From Butyrivibrio sp. LC3010 (GTDB taxonomy: Bacteria; Bacillota; Clostridia; Lachnospirales; Lachnospiraceae): a DNA stretch of 64,000 nucleotides. Under the pieces are notes generated by a model. It did no database searches. It saw only the letters and a list, made by a program, of their open reading frames with translations, and had not been told where the DNA came from. This document shows positions 27,040 to 36,331 of the stretch, one piece after another. The number at the start of each line of letters is the position of its first letter. The stretch's first letter is position 1. The DNA lies in contig NZ_AUJU01000010.1 of NCBI RefSeq assembly GCF_000424385.1, forward strand, positions 62,001 to 126,000. The letters are read 5' to 3'. The position numbers and the translations under genes are program-made.

Positions 27040-29037
27040 TTAAATCTTAAACTGCTGAACATGAGAAGTCAGAGTCTCAGACGTGTTTGCAAGTTCGTGT
27101 GAATTGTTTGCGACATCTTCACTGTTCTGAGATATGCTCTTCGCCTGTTCAACCATGTTTTGTGAGGTTGCCAGTATCTCATCTGCGCTTGCTGCCTGCT
27201 CCTCGGAGATAGCAGCTACGTTTGTTGCAACGTCATCTACCTTTTGGACATCCCTGATCATTTCCTCGATACAATCATTGGAGGTCTGGATATTGGTGTA
27301 AATCTGTTCAAAGGTATCAACGGCTACACTAATAAGTTCACTGTTTTTCTCAATGCTTTCAGCGCTGGCATTTGCCTGTCCTACAGCTTCATCGATAAGT
27401 CTGTGAACCTCTTCTATAAGATTTGAAATATTGGTAGCACTTTCAGAACTGGTCTGTGCGAGCTTACCAATCTGAGTTGCAACTACCGCAAAGCCCTTAC
27501 CTGCTTCGCCGGCTCTTGCAGCTTCAATAGATGCATTAAGAGACAAAAGATTGGTTTCCTCAGCAATCTCAGCGATCATGCTGACGATATTAGTGATTTC
27601 TTCTGATGCTGTACCTACTTTGTTTATGGAAGTTACAAGCTGATTGTTTGCCTGCTGAATTCCTTCCATGGCGTGAGAGAGCTTCTCCATATCATCGCGA
27701 CCCTTTTGGGAAATCTTAACGGTTTCCTTCATGGATACGTCAGCTTTTTCAGAGTTTTCACGGGTATCGGAAACTACTGTGGCAAGGGTGGTTGCATTTT
27801 CAGCGATATCACCTACTGCAACAGCGAGCTGATCAACAGTATCATTTAACTGCTGCATGGCTTCAGCCTGCGACTGAGAGGCATCATACATATTTTTTGA
27901 TACCATATCGCTGGTCTCGGATTCCTGTTTAAGCTTTTCGGATTCCTCGCTGATGCTGGAAAGCATATGACGCATGCTTTCAACGAACTCGGCAATTTTG
28001 CTGCTCATTACTCCAATCTCATCATTACTTCCGGAATCGACATCTATTGTGAAGTCTCCTTCACTCATGGCATGTATACTCTTGGTTATGCCAGCGAGAG
28101 GAGCAATAACTCTGCTGACAACATAGAGTATCAATATGATGATAATGATAACGGCTATGACACCGGTTATAATCAGATAATTAGCAAGTTCCTGGACGCT
28201 GGCAAGGATTACATCCTCAGCAATATAAGAAACCAGGATCCAGTCAGTTCCCTGAATTTCCTTAAAGGCAACATAATAGGGACCGATTTCCTTTGTGGAA
28301 TAGTCTTCGTCCGCAATTGCCTGTGCAATGCCGCTGAGGAGGCTACTGCTGTTATCAGTGCCAAGAGTGCTTGAAACAAGGCTCGTGTCTCTGTGGGCGA
28401 GAATGGTATTGTCATTGGTATCAACCAGGAAAGAAGTTGCCTTATCCATTTTGACACCTGAATTAACGATGATACTGATCTTATCAAGGGTAACATCAGC
28501 TGAAATGACCTTGATTGAATCGTCACCGTAGTTAATTATACCGGAGGCACTTATAACGTTTTGGCCTTCAGCATTTTTATAAGCAGTACCATACTGTATG
28601 TTTGCTCTGGTAATACCCTGCTTGTACCAGGTTGAAGAAGTAGGATCCGCTTCTTCAAGAATGGAATCAGTAGGCTTGATAAATTCACCGCTTGAAGTAG
28701 CTATATGAAGGCCCTCCGGTGAATTTGTGTTAAAGTCATAGAATGAGTCGAGAAGCTTCTGAAGCTCTTCATCATTGGGATTTAGACCCTCTATGGCCTT
28801 TTTCGCAGTTTTGAAGAATTGAAGATTTTCATCCAGCCAGGATTCAATATTGTCAGCCTGATTGGAAATGGATGAATTAAGATTGGCAGTTGCAAGCTCT
28901 GTCATTCTTTTTTTAGACAAAGAAGCAGCAATCATGATAAGCACAATAATTGTGATTACAACGATTGGAACAATGAAAATAAGAAGCCTGTTCCTTATCT
29001 TCCCGGTTCTTCTGATTTTAACGGGACTTTCGCTCAT
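27040..29037 (-). CDS. Methyl-accepting chemotaxis protein with extracellular sensor domain
   Basis: 665 residues. Domains in order: a short basic cytosolic start, TM helix (about 15-35), a large extracellular dCache-like sensor (about 40-275), TM helix (about 283-305), HAMP (about 306-360) and a long signalling coiled coil. Its hairpin tip reads [20 protein letters not shown] (about residues 492-511). It should relay ligand sensing to CheA/CheW. The sugar-binding lipoprotein follows on the same strand after 101 bases and is a plausible indirect ligand carrier. Confidence 0.94.
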   Translation of the reverse strand: MSESPVKIRRTGKIRNRLLIFIVPIVVITIIVLIMIAASLSKKRMTELATANLNSSISNQADNIESWLDENLQFFKTAKKAIEGLNPNDEELQKLLDSFYDFNTNSPEGLHIATSSGEFIKPTDSILEEADPTSSTWYKQGITRANIQYGTAYKNAEGQNVISASGIINYGDDSIKVISADVTLDKISIIVNSGVKMDKATSFLVDTNDNTILAHRDTSLVSSTLGTDNSSSLLSGIAQAIADEDYSTKEIGPYYVAFKEIQGTDWILVSYIAEDVILASVQELANYLIITGVIAVIIIIILILYVVSRVIAPLAGITKSIHAMSEGDFTIDVDSGSNDEIGVMSSKIAEFVESMRHMLSSISEESEKLKQESETSDMVSKNMYDASQSQAEAMQQLNDTVDQLAVAVGDIAENATTLATVVSDTRENSEKADVSMKETVKISQKGRDDMEKLSHAMEGIQQANNQLVTSINKVGTASEEITNIVSMIAEIAEETNLLSLNASIEAARAGEAGKGFAVVATQIGKLAQTSSESATNISNLIEEVHRLIDEAVGQANASAESIEKNSELISVAVDTFEQIYTNIQTSNDCIEEMIRDVQKVDDVATNVAAISEEQAASADEILATSQNMVEQAKSISQNSEDVANNSHELANTSETLTSHVQQFKI

Positions 29038-29185
29038 AATAGCCTCCTTACATTACAAAAAAAGGAAATAATTGTTATCCTTTATTATTTAAAGTTAACA
29101 CAATACCTTATAAAAATCTGTAAGCATATCCTTAAATTTGCATAAATAATTACGAAAAAAAGAACAAACAGATAGCTATTTCAAA

Positions 29186-29214
29186 TTGAAAGTTTTAGCA
29201 TGAATTAGTATAAT
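29186..29214 (+). promoter_or_regulatory. Promoter before the 29319 gene
   Basis: TTGAAA (29186-29191), 17 bases, TATAAT (29209-29214). The 281-base gap between the divergent chemoreceptor and this gene holds nothing else recognisable apart from an AT-rich stretch. Confidence 0.65.
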
Positions 29215-29318
29215 TTTAGGTAATAACGAGTTCCGGACAGGCACTGGTGGAGGATAAACTTAACAGACCATGCAGGTCAGATTCAGGAGAACTCGTGCCG
29301 GATAAGGGGGATCATTAC

Positions 29319-29732
29319 ATGGATAACGAAGAATTGCTTAAGAAAATCGCTGAGAATACATCTAAGAGCCTTAAATATCATAGAATAAGTGCTTTTTGTC
29401 TCATCGGAATTCTTTGCGTGGTACTGGTTTCGGCATATATTGTCGTACCTAAGGCGGCTTCAACATTAAATGCAATTGACGCGGCAGCCAGAAGCAGTGA
29501 AGAGACATTATCAAATGCCTCGGCAACTCTTGCAGAGGTTAATGAAATGGCTGATTCTGTCACTAAGACAAGTGATGAGATAAGTACTTTCGTAAATGAT
29601 AATCGGGATATGATGATGGAATCTCTTGATAAGATGTCACAAATTGATTTTGACGGATTGAATCAGGCTATTAAGGATCTTCAGGATGCAGTTGGACCTT
29701 TTGCGAAATTCATGAAATCATTCGGCAGATAA
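29319..29732 (+). CDS. Small membrane-anchored coiled-coil protein, function unknown
   Basis: 137 residues from the ATG at 29319 (AAGGGGGA upstream), chosen over an upstream in-frame start with no site. One membrane helix at about 21-45 follows a short charged N-terminus. The rest (about 46-137) is a helical coiled coil with alternating Ala/Ser/Thr, resembling the adaptor-free part of chemoreceptor-like or DUF948-type proteins, but no signalling tip is present. It heads a group of three small genes. Confidence 0.68.
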   Translation: MDNEELLKKIAENTSKSLKYHRISAFCLIGILCVVLVSAYIVVPKAASTLNAIDAAARSSEETLSNASATLAEVNEMADSVTKTSDEISTFVNDNRDMMMESLDKMSQIDFDGLNQAIKDLQDAVGPFAKFMKSFGR

Positions 29733-29833
29733 ATGGATTCTGTTACTTTGATCTGGCAGCATTTGGATGCTAAAGATAGCAGCACCCGACAGGAGTTGGT
29801 AAGATAAAAACATTTCATTGAGGAGGATGTAAA

Positions 29834-30346
29834 ATGGCAGGAAAAAAGACTACAGATAAGTTGATGGATATCGCTAAAAATGTATCCGAGGCAGCAAAGC
29901 CTTACGTGGAAAAGGCGGAGCCTTACATTGAAATGGCTAAGGAAAAAGCTGAGCCTGTGATCGATGAAGTTAAGGAAAAAGGCGGTCCTGTTCTTAAGGA
30001 TGTCATTGAAAAGGCTGAGCCTGTGATCAAGGAAGTAAAAAAGAGAGCAGAGCCTGCAACCAAGGTGATAAAGGAGCAGGGGGAAAAGGCAGCTGATGTT
30101 GTAAAGGCAGCAACCAGAGATATTACAGAGTCAAATGCAAAAAAGAATGCAAAAGTAGAGTTCTTTATCCAGTACAAGGACTATGAGGTGCGTACCGAGG
30201 ATATTGCTCAGATCATTCGTGAGAAGTATGTATCTGAGGGACACAAGATATCAGATATCAAGGAGCTGCAGATTTATCTTAAGCCTGAAGAGAACACAGC
30301 ATATTATGTTGTAAATCACACAGATACAGGCAAATTTACATATTAA
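29834..30346 (+). CDS. DUF6465-type protein with LEA-like helical repeats
   Basis: 170 residues in two parts. Residues 15-95 are a Lys/Glu/Pro amphipathic region with an 11-14-residue period (units such as KAEPVIDEVKEK), like LEA or apolipoprotein helices. Residues 108-170 form a compact domain (AKVEFFIQYKDYEVRTEDIA onward) matching what I recall of DUF6465 in Lachnospiraceae. Function unknown. GAGGAGG precedes the ATG. The next gene starts 19 bases later. Confidence 0.75.
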   Translation: MAGKKTTDKLMDIAKNVSEAAKPYVEKAEPYIEMAKEKAEPVIDEVKEKGGPVLKDVIEKAEPVIKEVKKRAEPATKVIKEQGEKAADVVKAATRDITESNAKKNAKVEFFIQYKDYEVRTEDIAQIIREKYVSEGHKISDIKELQIYLKPEENTAYYVVNHTDTGKFTY

Positions 30347-30364
30347 ACCGGAGACTTGCATTTA

Positions 30365-30667
30365 ATGGCAATTGAGAAAAACGTATTTTTTAATCTGAGA
30401 CACTATGAATATGGGGAGGCTTTCTTTGGAAGCTATAAGGGCATGAGATACAGGCTGGCAAGAGAGCCGCTGGAGAATGTATTTTTCACGCCCGTTGACC
30501 AGAGGAATCCTGACGACAGGCTCATGGCTACTGTGTGGCCTGAACCCTACAGTTATTTTGACACTGAGGACAGTAAGAAAATTTCTGAAAAATTTGAGAT
30601 TACAGAGGAAGGCTTTGAACAGGCTATTGCATGGATAAATGCGCAGTATGAGGCCGGAAACTGGTAA
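30365..30667 (+). CDS. Conserved small hypothetical protein
   Basis: 100 residues from the ATG at 30365; a TTG nine bases upstream is possible but lies too close to GGAG. It is rich in aromatic residues (FFNLRHYEYGEAFFGSYKGM near the start) with PVDQRNPDD in the middle, and soluble. No family recognised. The gene is directly behind the DUF6465 gene and ends at its own terminator, so the three small genes form one unit. Confidence 0.65.
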   Translation: MAIEKNVFFNLRHYEYGEAFFGSYKGMRYRLAREPLENVFFTPVDQRNPDDRLMATVWPEPYSYFDTEDSKKISEKFEITEEGFEQAIAWINAQYEAGNW

Positions 30668-30672
30668 TTTAT

Positions 30673-30700
30673 AGACTGCTGCATTTGCGGCAGTCTTTTT
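30673..30700 (+). terminator. Rho-independent terminator of the small-gene unit
   Basis: AGACTGC (30673-30679) pairs with GCAGTCT (30690-30696), followed by TTTT. Confidence 0.85.
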
Positions 30701-30701
30701 C

Positions 30702-30737
30702 ATCATATAGGAAATCCCGTTGGATTTCCTATATGAT
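30702..30737. repeat. Perfect 16-bp inverted repeat, TAGGAAATCC family
   Basis: ATCATATAGGAAATCC and GGATTTCCTATATGAT are separated by four bases and framed by T5 on the left and A5 on the right. It can act as a terminator on either strand. The core also appears at 13421-13488. Confidence 0.85.
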
Positions 30738-30820
30738 AAAAAGCATAAATAAAAAATTTAATTTCGAAAAAGGAAATGTCAATCATGTGCAGAATATAGT
30801 TAAAGTGAGGAGTTTATTGT

Positions 30821-31825
30821 ATGAAAATACGAGAAAGCCTGGAAAACAGAGAGAGATTAAATTATAGCCCATATGCAACTCTTAGTATGAACACCAAGGG
30901 CAGGAAAGTCGAGGAGGAACCCTGCGACATCAGACCTTGTTTTCAGAGGGACAGAGACAGGATTTTATATTCAAAATCCTTCAGACGTCTTAAGGATAAA
31001 ACACAGGTTTTTCTTACCCCGGACGGTGATCATTACAGAACCAGGATGACCCATACTCTGGAGGTTGCTCAGAATGCCAGGACTATAGCCAGAGCTCTTA
31101 AGCTTAATGAAGACCTTGCGGAAGCGATAGCCTTTGGGCATGACCTTGGGCACACACCCTTTGGACATGCAGGAGAGAGGGCTCTTAATGCAATATGTCC
31201 TTATGGCTTCAAGCACAACGAGCAGAGTCTGAGGACAGTGGAATTTCTTGAGAAGGACGGAAGAGGTCTTAATCTTACTTTTGAAGTAAGAGACGGAATT
31301 CTGAATCATGAGCTGGAACTTACTCCGATTACTCTGGAGGGTAAGGTTGTAAGGCTCTCTGATAAAATAGCTTATATTCATCACGACATGGATGATGCAA
31401 TTCGTGGGGGAATTCTTAAAGAATCGGATGTCCCGGATAAAATTACCAAAGTAATAGGCCATACCAATGGAGAATGGCTAAATACGTTTATTCACGACAT
31501 TGTAGAAGCCAGCTTAGGACATAATGACATACTGATGTCAGGAGAGGTTGAGGAGGCACTTTTTAATCTAAGGACCTTTATGTTTGAAAATGTGTACACC
31601 AATCCTGTGGCTAAGAGTCAGGAGGGAAAAGCGGAGAATCTGATCCAGATACTGTATCAGTACTATATGGATCATGATGAGCTTTTGCCGGAGTACTTAA
31701 AGCGGCTAAGTGATACTCAGCCAAAAGAGCGGCTCGTTTGTGATTTTATAAGCTCGATGACAGACAGATTTGCTATTGCCAGATTCCATGAATATTTCGT
31801 GCCGAAGAGCTGGGATGTTCTATAA
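30821..31825 (+). CDS. dgt: Deoxyguanosine triphosphate triphosphohydrolase-like protein
   Basis: 334 residues. HD-superfamily dNTPase, expected to cleave dGTP or related dNTPs to nucleoside and triphosphate. Motifs: RTRMTHTLEVAQ (about 68-79), AFGHDLGHTPFGH (about 103-115), HDMD near 189. This is the short Firmicutes form, not the 500-residue E. coli Dgt. It lies upstream of dnaG-rpoD, a frequent order in Clostridia. GAGGAG precedes the ATG. Confidence 0.92.
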   Translation: MKIRESLENRERLNYSPYATLSMNTKGRKVEEEPCDIRPCFQRDRDRILYSKSFRRLKDKTQVFLTPDGDHYRTRMTHTLEVAQNARTIARALKLNEDLAEAIAFGHDLGHTPFGHAGERALNAICPYGFKHNEQSLRTVEFLEKDGRGLNLTFEVRDGILNHELELTPITLEGKVVRLSDKIAYIHHDMDDAIRGGILKESDVPDKITKVIGHTNGEWLNTFIHDIVEASLGHNDILMSGEVEEALFNLRTFMFENVYTNPVAKSQEGKAENLIQILYQYYMDHDELLPEYLKRLSDTQPKERLVCDFISSMTDRFAIARFHEYFVPKSWDVL

Positions 31826-31844
31826 CTAGAAGTAGGAATATAAA

Positions 31845-33620
31845 ATGAGATACTCAGATGAAATCATTGAGGAGGTCAGATCCCGCAATGACATAGTTGA
31901 TGTCATTGGACAGTATGTCAACCTGAAGCGGACAGGTGCAAACTATGTGGGACTGTGCCCCTTTCATAATGAAAAGTCACCATCCTTTAGTGTCTCCCCA
32001 AACAAGCAGATGTTCTACTGTTTTGGATGCAGAGTGGGTGGTAATGTCTTTTCATTTTTGATGAAATACGACAATTTGACTTTCGGCGAAGCTGTTAAAA
32101 ACCTGGCTGACAGGGCAGGAGTAAAGCTCCCGGAAGAAGATGAATCGCCTCAGGCGAAAAAGATGAGAGATAAGCGCCAGACACTGCTGGAGATAAATAA
32201 AGAGGCTGCAAAATACTATGTTTATCAGCTCAAAACTCCTGCCGGTGAAAAAGGTCTTAAGTACTTTAAAGAAAGGGCGCTTTCCGATGAGACCATAAGA
32301 AAGTTCGGACTAGGATATTCAAATGTCACAAGTGATGACCTTGTCAGATATCTGAAAAGCAAGGGATATGCAGATTCGCTGATTATTGATGCGGGGCTTG
32401 CATCCTTTGATGAAAAGTACGGACTGCATGATAAGTTCTGGAACAGAGTAATGTTTCCGATACTGGATGCCAATTCAAAGGTTATCGGATTCGGTGGCAG
32501 AGTTATGGGGGATGGAAAACCCAAGTACCTCAATTCCCCTGAGACCATGATTTTTGATAAGAGCAGAAATCTTTTCGGACTTAATTATGCAAAGAATGCA
32601 AGGGCAGGCTATATAATAATCTGTGAAGGATATATGGATGTCATTGCGATGCATCAGGCCGGTTTTGGAATGGCTGTGGCATCCCTTGGAACAGCCTTTA
32701 CATCGCAGCAGGCGAGCCTTCTGAAAAGATATACAGATCTGGTCATCCTGTCCTATGACAGTGACGGTGCGGGAACAAGTGCAGCGCTTCGAGGTATTGA
32801 GATACTTAAGGAGGCAGGTCTTAAAGGTAAGGTCTTGAATCTTAAGCCCTATAAGGATCCCGATGAATTTATTAAAAATGAGGGGCGGGAGGCCTTTGAG
32901 GAGAGAATTAAGAAGGCAGAGAATCCGTTTTTCTTTGAAATAGCAGTAAAAGAGAAGGAATTCGACATGAGTGACCCTGCTGAAAAGACTGAATTCCACA
33001 GATTTATAGGTAAAAAGCTCTGCGAATTTACCGAAGCTGTCGAAAGAGAGAATTACTTAGAAGCAGTTGCTCAAAGATATATGATAAGTGCTGATGACCT
33101 TCATAAGCTGGTGGCAGGTATAGCAGCCGGCGGAATAGTGAAGCAGTCAGTTAAACCCAAGTCTGGAAAACCGATAAAGGAAATAAAGGAAGATCCGGCC
33201 AGAAAGCCTCAAAGGCTTCTGATAACCTGGCTTGCTGATGAACCGGCAGTTTTCACATCTGTAAAGAAATGGGTAGAACCTCCGGATTTCAGTGATGAGC
33301 TTTATCGCGGAATTGCTGATGAGATGTGGAAGGGACTTTCAGATGGCAGTTTTGATCCTGCAAAGGTGATGAACCATTTCACAGATGAAGATGAACAGAG
33401 AGAAGTCGCCGAGCTTTTCAATACTAACCTATTTAAGGTTGAAACAAAAGATGAACGTGAAAAGGCAATGCACGACATTCTCTATGACATAAAAAAATCA
33501 GGTTTTGAAAAGAAACTCTCAATGATGCCTTCGGATGCACCTGAAAGATGGAATTTTACACTTGATGGGAAACGGGCACTTGAGGAACTGTCGAGAGCAA
33601 AGATCATTTTGGATACGTAA
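31845..33620 (+). CDS. dnaG: DNA primase DnaG
   Basis: 591 residues, normal length. Makes RNA primers at the replication fork. The N-terminal CHC2 zinc ribbon has CPFH near 39 and CFGC near 60. The catalytic TOPRIM part has [18 protein letters not shown] (about 257-274) and SYDSDGAGT near 303. A C-terminal helicase-binding domain is present. It is 19 bases after dgt and 17 before rpoD. Confidence 0.97.
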   Translation: MRYSDEIIEEVRSRNDIVDVIGQYVNLKRTGANYVGLCPFHNEKSPSFSVSPNKQMFYCFGCRVGGNVFSFLMKYDNLTFGEAVKNLADRAGVKLPEEDESPQAKKMRDKRQTLLEINKEAAKYYVYQLKTPAGEKGLKYFKERALSDETIRKFGLGYSNVTSDDLVRYLKSKGYADSLIIDAGLASFDEKYGLHDKFWNRVMFPILDANSKVIGFGGRVMGDGKPKYLNSPETMIFDKSRNLFGLNYAKNARAGYIIICEGYMDVIAMHQAGFGMAVASLGTAFTSQQASLLKRYTDLVILSYDSDGAGTSAALRGIEILKEAGLKGKVLNLKPYKDPDEFIKNEGREAFEERIKKAENPFFFEIAVKEKEFDMSDPAEKTEFHRFIGKKLCEFTEAVERENYLEAVAQRYMISADDLHKLVAGIAAGGIVKQSVKPKSGKPIKEIKEDPARKPQRLLITWLADEPAVFTSVKKWVEPPDFSDELYRGIADEMWKGLSDGSFDPAKVMNHFTDEDEQREVAELFNTNLFKVETKDEREKAMHDILYDIKKSGFEKKLSMMPSDAPERWNFTLDGKRALEELSRAKIILDT

Positions 33621-33637
33621 GAAAGGAAGTAAATAAA

Positions 33638-35173
33638 GTGGCAGAAAAGAAGACAACAAGCAAGGAAACAGATAAGGAAACAGTTAAGAAGCCTGCGGCT
33701 AAGGCTGCAGAAAAGAAAACAGCTGTAAAGAAAGAGACTGTAAAAAAGGAAACCAAGAAAAAGATAGTTATCAAGCTGGCTGATGATGATCTGAAGGAAG
33801 AGAAGAAGGCTGCTGCAAAGACTACTACTGCAAAGAAAACCTCAGCTAAAAAGGAAGAGTCTGCTAAGAAGACTTCTGCAAAGAAGGAAGACAGCGCATC
33901 CAAGGCTCCGGCTTCTTCTTCAGATCTTGACGAAGAGACAAGAGAAAAGTTCCTTCAGAAAATAAGAGAGCTTCTTGCACTTGGTAAAAAGAAACAGAAT
34001 ACACTCGATTACAACGAAATCAGCGATTTCCTGAGAGATCTGAACCTTGATGAGGAGAACCTTGATAAGGTGCTTGAACAGCTTGAGGCTGCAGGCATTG
34101 ATATCATCAGAATGGAAGAGGACGTTGATGTTGATATTCCGGATGATGACGGTGTTGTTCTCGGCGATGAGGATGAGGTTGATATGGAAAATATCGATCT
34201 TTCCGTTCCAGATGGTATAAGCATTGAGGATCCGGTACGTATGTACCTCAAAGAGATCGGTAAGGTTCCGCTTCTTACAGCTGACCAGGAAATTGATCTT
34301 GCTCAGCAGATGGAAGATGGAATGATGGCTGAGCGCATCATGGAAGCCGGCGGTGCAGATAAGGTTGATGTCAAGGAAGAGGAGCAGGATGCTTACGAAA
34401 GAGTAAAAGATTATGATGAGAGACAGCTTAAAGATGCTTCTTTTTATGGTAATGAAGCAAAGAAGCGTCTTGCTGAGGCTAACCTCCGACTTGTTGTAAG
34501 TATTGCCAAAAGATATGTAGGACGAGGAATGCTTTTCCTTGATCTTATCCAGGAAGGTAACCTTGGTCTTATTAAGGCTGTTGAAAAGTTCGACTTCCGT
34601 AAAGGATTTAAGTTCTCTACTTATGCAACATGGTGGATTCGTCAGGCAATCACCCGTGCCATTGCAGATCAGGCAAGAACAATCCGTATTCCTGTACATA
34701 TGGTTGAGACCATCAACAAGCTCATCCGTATCAGCAGACAGTTGCTGCAGGAGCTTGGTCGTGAACCCACTCCCGAAGAGATTGCAAAGGAGATGGGCAT
34801 ACCTGTAGAAAGAGTAAGAGAGATTCTGAAGATATCTCAGGAGCCTGTTTCACTTGAAACACCTATCGGTGAAGAGGAAGATTCACATCTTGGTGATTTC
34901 ATACAGGATGATAATGTTCCTGTACCTGCAGATGCTGCAGCATTCACTCTTTTGAAAGAGCAGCTGGTTGAAGTTCTTGGAACTCTTACAGAACGTGAGC
35001 AGAAGGTACTGCGACTTCGTTTTGGTCTCGATGACGGCAGAGCAAGAACTCTTGAGGAAGTTGGTAAAGAATTCAACGTTACCCGTGAGCGTATTAGACA
35101 GATTGAAGCTAAGGCGCTCCGTAAGCTTCGTCATCCCAGCCGCAGTAGAAAACTTAAGGATTATCTGGACTAA
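33638..35173 (+). CDS. rpoD: Housekeeping RNA polymerase sigma factor RpoD/SigA
   Basis: 511 residues from a GTG start. The first 95 residues are a Lys/Ala/Thr-rich, low-complexity extension. Region 1.1 follows, then 1.2 ([11 protein letters not shown], about 206), region 2 ([20 protein letters not shown], about 318), region 3 and region 4 ([20 protein letters not shown] near 483). It directs promoter recognition; the -35/-10 boxes found across the window match its specificity. Confidence 0.97.
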   Translation: MAEKKTTSKETDKETVKKPAAKAAEKKTAVKKETVKKETKKKIVIKLADDDLKEEKKAAAKTTTAKKTSAKKEESAKKTSAKKEDSASKAPASSSDLDEETREKFLQKIRELLALGKKKQNTLDYNEISDFLRDLNLDEENLDKVLEQLEAAGIDIIRMEEDVDVDIPDDDGVVLGDEDEVDMENIDLSVPDGISIEDPVRMYLKEIGKVPLLTADQEIDLAQQMEDGMMAERIMEAGGADKVDVKEEEQDAYERVKDYDERQLKDASFYGNEAKKRLAEANLRLVVSIAKRYVGRGMLFLDLIQEGNLGLIKAVEKFDFRKGFKFSTYATWWIRQAITRAIADQARTIRIPVHMVETINKLIRISRQLLQELGREPTPEEIAKEMGIPVERVREILKISQEPVSLETPIGEEEDSHLGDFIQDDNVPVPADAAAFTLLKEQLVEVLGTLTEREQKVLRLRFGLDDGRARTLEEVGKEFNVTRERIRQIEAKALRKLRHPSRSRKLKDYLD

Positions 35174-35176
35174 ATT

Positions 35177-36082
35177 ATGAAAAATGTTATTTTATCAGAT
35201 AGATTAAACGCAGTTGCGGGGCTCGTTAAGAGCTCCGACTGCGTATGCGATATCGGGACGGATCATGGATTCGTTCCGATTTATCTTATTAATTCAGGCG
35301 TATGCAAAAGAGCTATAGCCATGGACATAAACAAAGGACCGCTTGACAGGGCAAGAGATCACATAAAGGAAAATGGTCTCGCAGACCTGATCGAGACGAG
35401 GCTTTCAAACGGAATGGAAAAGCTTTCTGAAGGAGAAACCGATGCTGTTGTTATAGCAGGAATGGGCGGACTTCTAATGAAAAGGATTCTGGAAGATGGG
35501 CAGCCCCGCAAAAAGGGCATTAAGCAGATGGTTCTGCAGCCTCAGTCTGACCTCAGACTTTTCAGGGAATACTTGAGACGCGAAAGATTTTTCATAACCA
35601 AGGAGGCTGAAGTTTTTGAAGATGGCAAGTATTATGTAGCTATCTCTGTGAATGTCAGCGATGATGGAGAAAATGTGTCCTATAAAAGCGCCACTGAAGA
35701 ACTGATCCGTTCTTGCAACGCGGACTTGCTTTTAAAAAACAATCAAGGCGATTCTTCTGATAATAGTGAATTATCTTTGAGAAACGATAGAGGAGATTCT
35801 GGCTATAATAATGATTTTTCACAAAAAGAAAGTGTGAGAGGGAAGATTACCGGAGACAATATCAGCCTTGAAGAAATTGCCACAAGGATATGTGACAGAT
35901 TTGGTCCCTGTCTCCTTCTTAAAAGGGATGAAACACTTCGCAGATATCTTGAGCACGAAAAGAGCATCTGTGAGGGTATTTTATTAAAATTATCTGAAAA
36001 TGAGCATACTGAGAGGATAAATGATATTATAAATAAAATAAACGATATTACAATTGCCCTGAGTTTGTATGTCATTCACTAG
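35177..36082 (+). CDS. trmK: tRNA (adenine(22)-N1)-methyltransferase TrmK
   Basis: 301 residues; typical TrmK is about 230-240. SAM-binding motif CDIGTDHGFVPIYL (about 24-37) and VIAGMGGLLM near 94. An insert of about 35 residues (around 188-222) holds an imperfect internal repeat (QGDSSDNSEL, then RGDSGYNNDF) and splits the C-terminal coiled-coil region. It starts three bases after the rpoD stop, the usual Firmicutes order. Confidence 0.9.
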   Translation: MKNVILSDRLNAVAGLVKSSDCVCDIGTDHGFVPIYLINSGVCKRAIAMDINKGPLDRARDHIKENGLADLIETRLSNGMEKLSEGETDAVVIAGMGGLLMKRILEDGQPRKKGIKQMVLQPQSDLRLFREYLRRERFFITKEAEVFEDGKYYVAISVNVSDDGENVSYKSATEELIRSCNADLLLKNNQGDSSDNSELSLRNDRGDSGYNNDFSQKESVRGKITGDNISLEEIATRICDRFGPCLLLKRDETLRRYLEHEKSICEGILLKLSENEHTERINDIINKINDITIALSLYVIH

Positions 36083-36107
36083 AGCAAGAAAAAAATAAGA
36101 ATCTATA

Positions 36108-36260
36108 GATTCCTGTTTTTCCTCAGAAAAACGGGAATCGTATTGGACCAGGTCCTCGCGAAGCGAGGGGCGTGTCCTGCCGAAGGCAGGATTTTTGTGG
36201 GCGATTTCCGCTTTTGCCCACAAAAAGTCATGACTTTTTGCAGCAAGAAAAACAGGAATC
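36108..36260. repeat. Structured intergenic element, copy 1 (TGGACCAGGTCC core)
   Basis: It begins with a hairpin GATTCCTGTTTTTC/GAAAAACGGGAATC. The core (36141-36229) contains CTCGC-GAA-GCGAG, CCTGC-CGAAG-GCAGG and TTTTTGTGGGC...GCCCACAAAAA, and the element ends with GAAAAACAGGAATC, the exact inverse of its first 14 bases. A second copy with compensatory changes lies at 45204-45357. It separates trmK from the nucleoside kinase gene. Confidence 0.8.
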
Positions 36261-36331
36261 TATGACTTCTTCTGGGCAAAAAGTGAGTACCTGCAATCAT
36301 GGGTAAATTAAATCCATATGGAGGGTGAGTT

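Noticed and set aside
33920-34699. Minus-strand 259-residue frame within rpoD
   Set aside because: It lies fully inside a strongly conserved sigma factor gene in the opposite direction and has no ribosome-binding site or family resemblance.
36103-36300. Small minus-strand ORFs over the structured element
   Set aside because: They depend on the hairpin repeat and lack start signals; the co-varying stems explain the sequence better.
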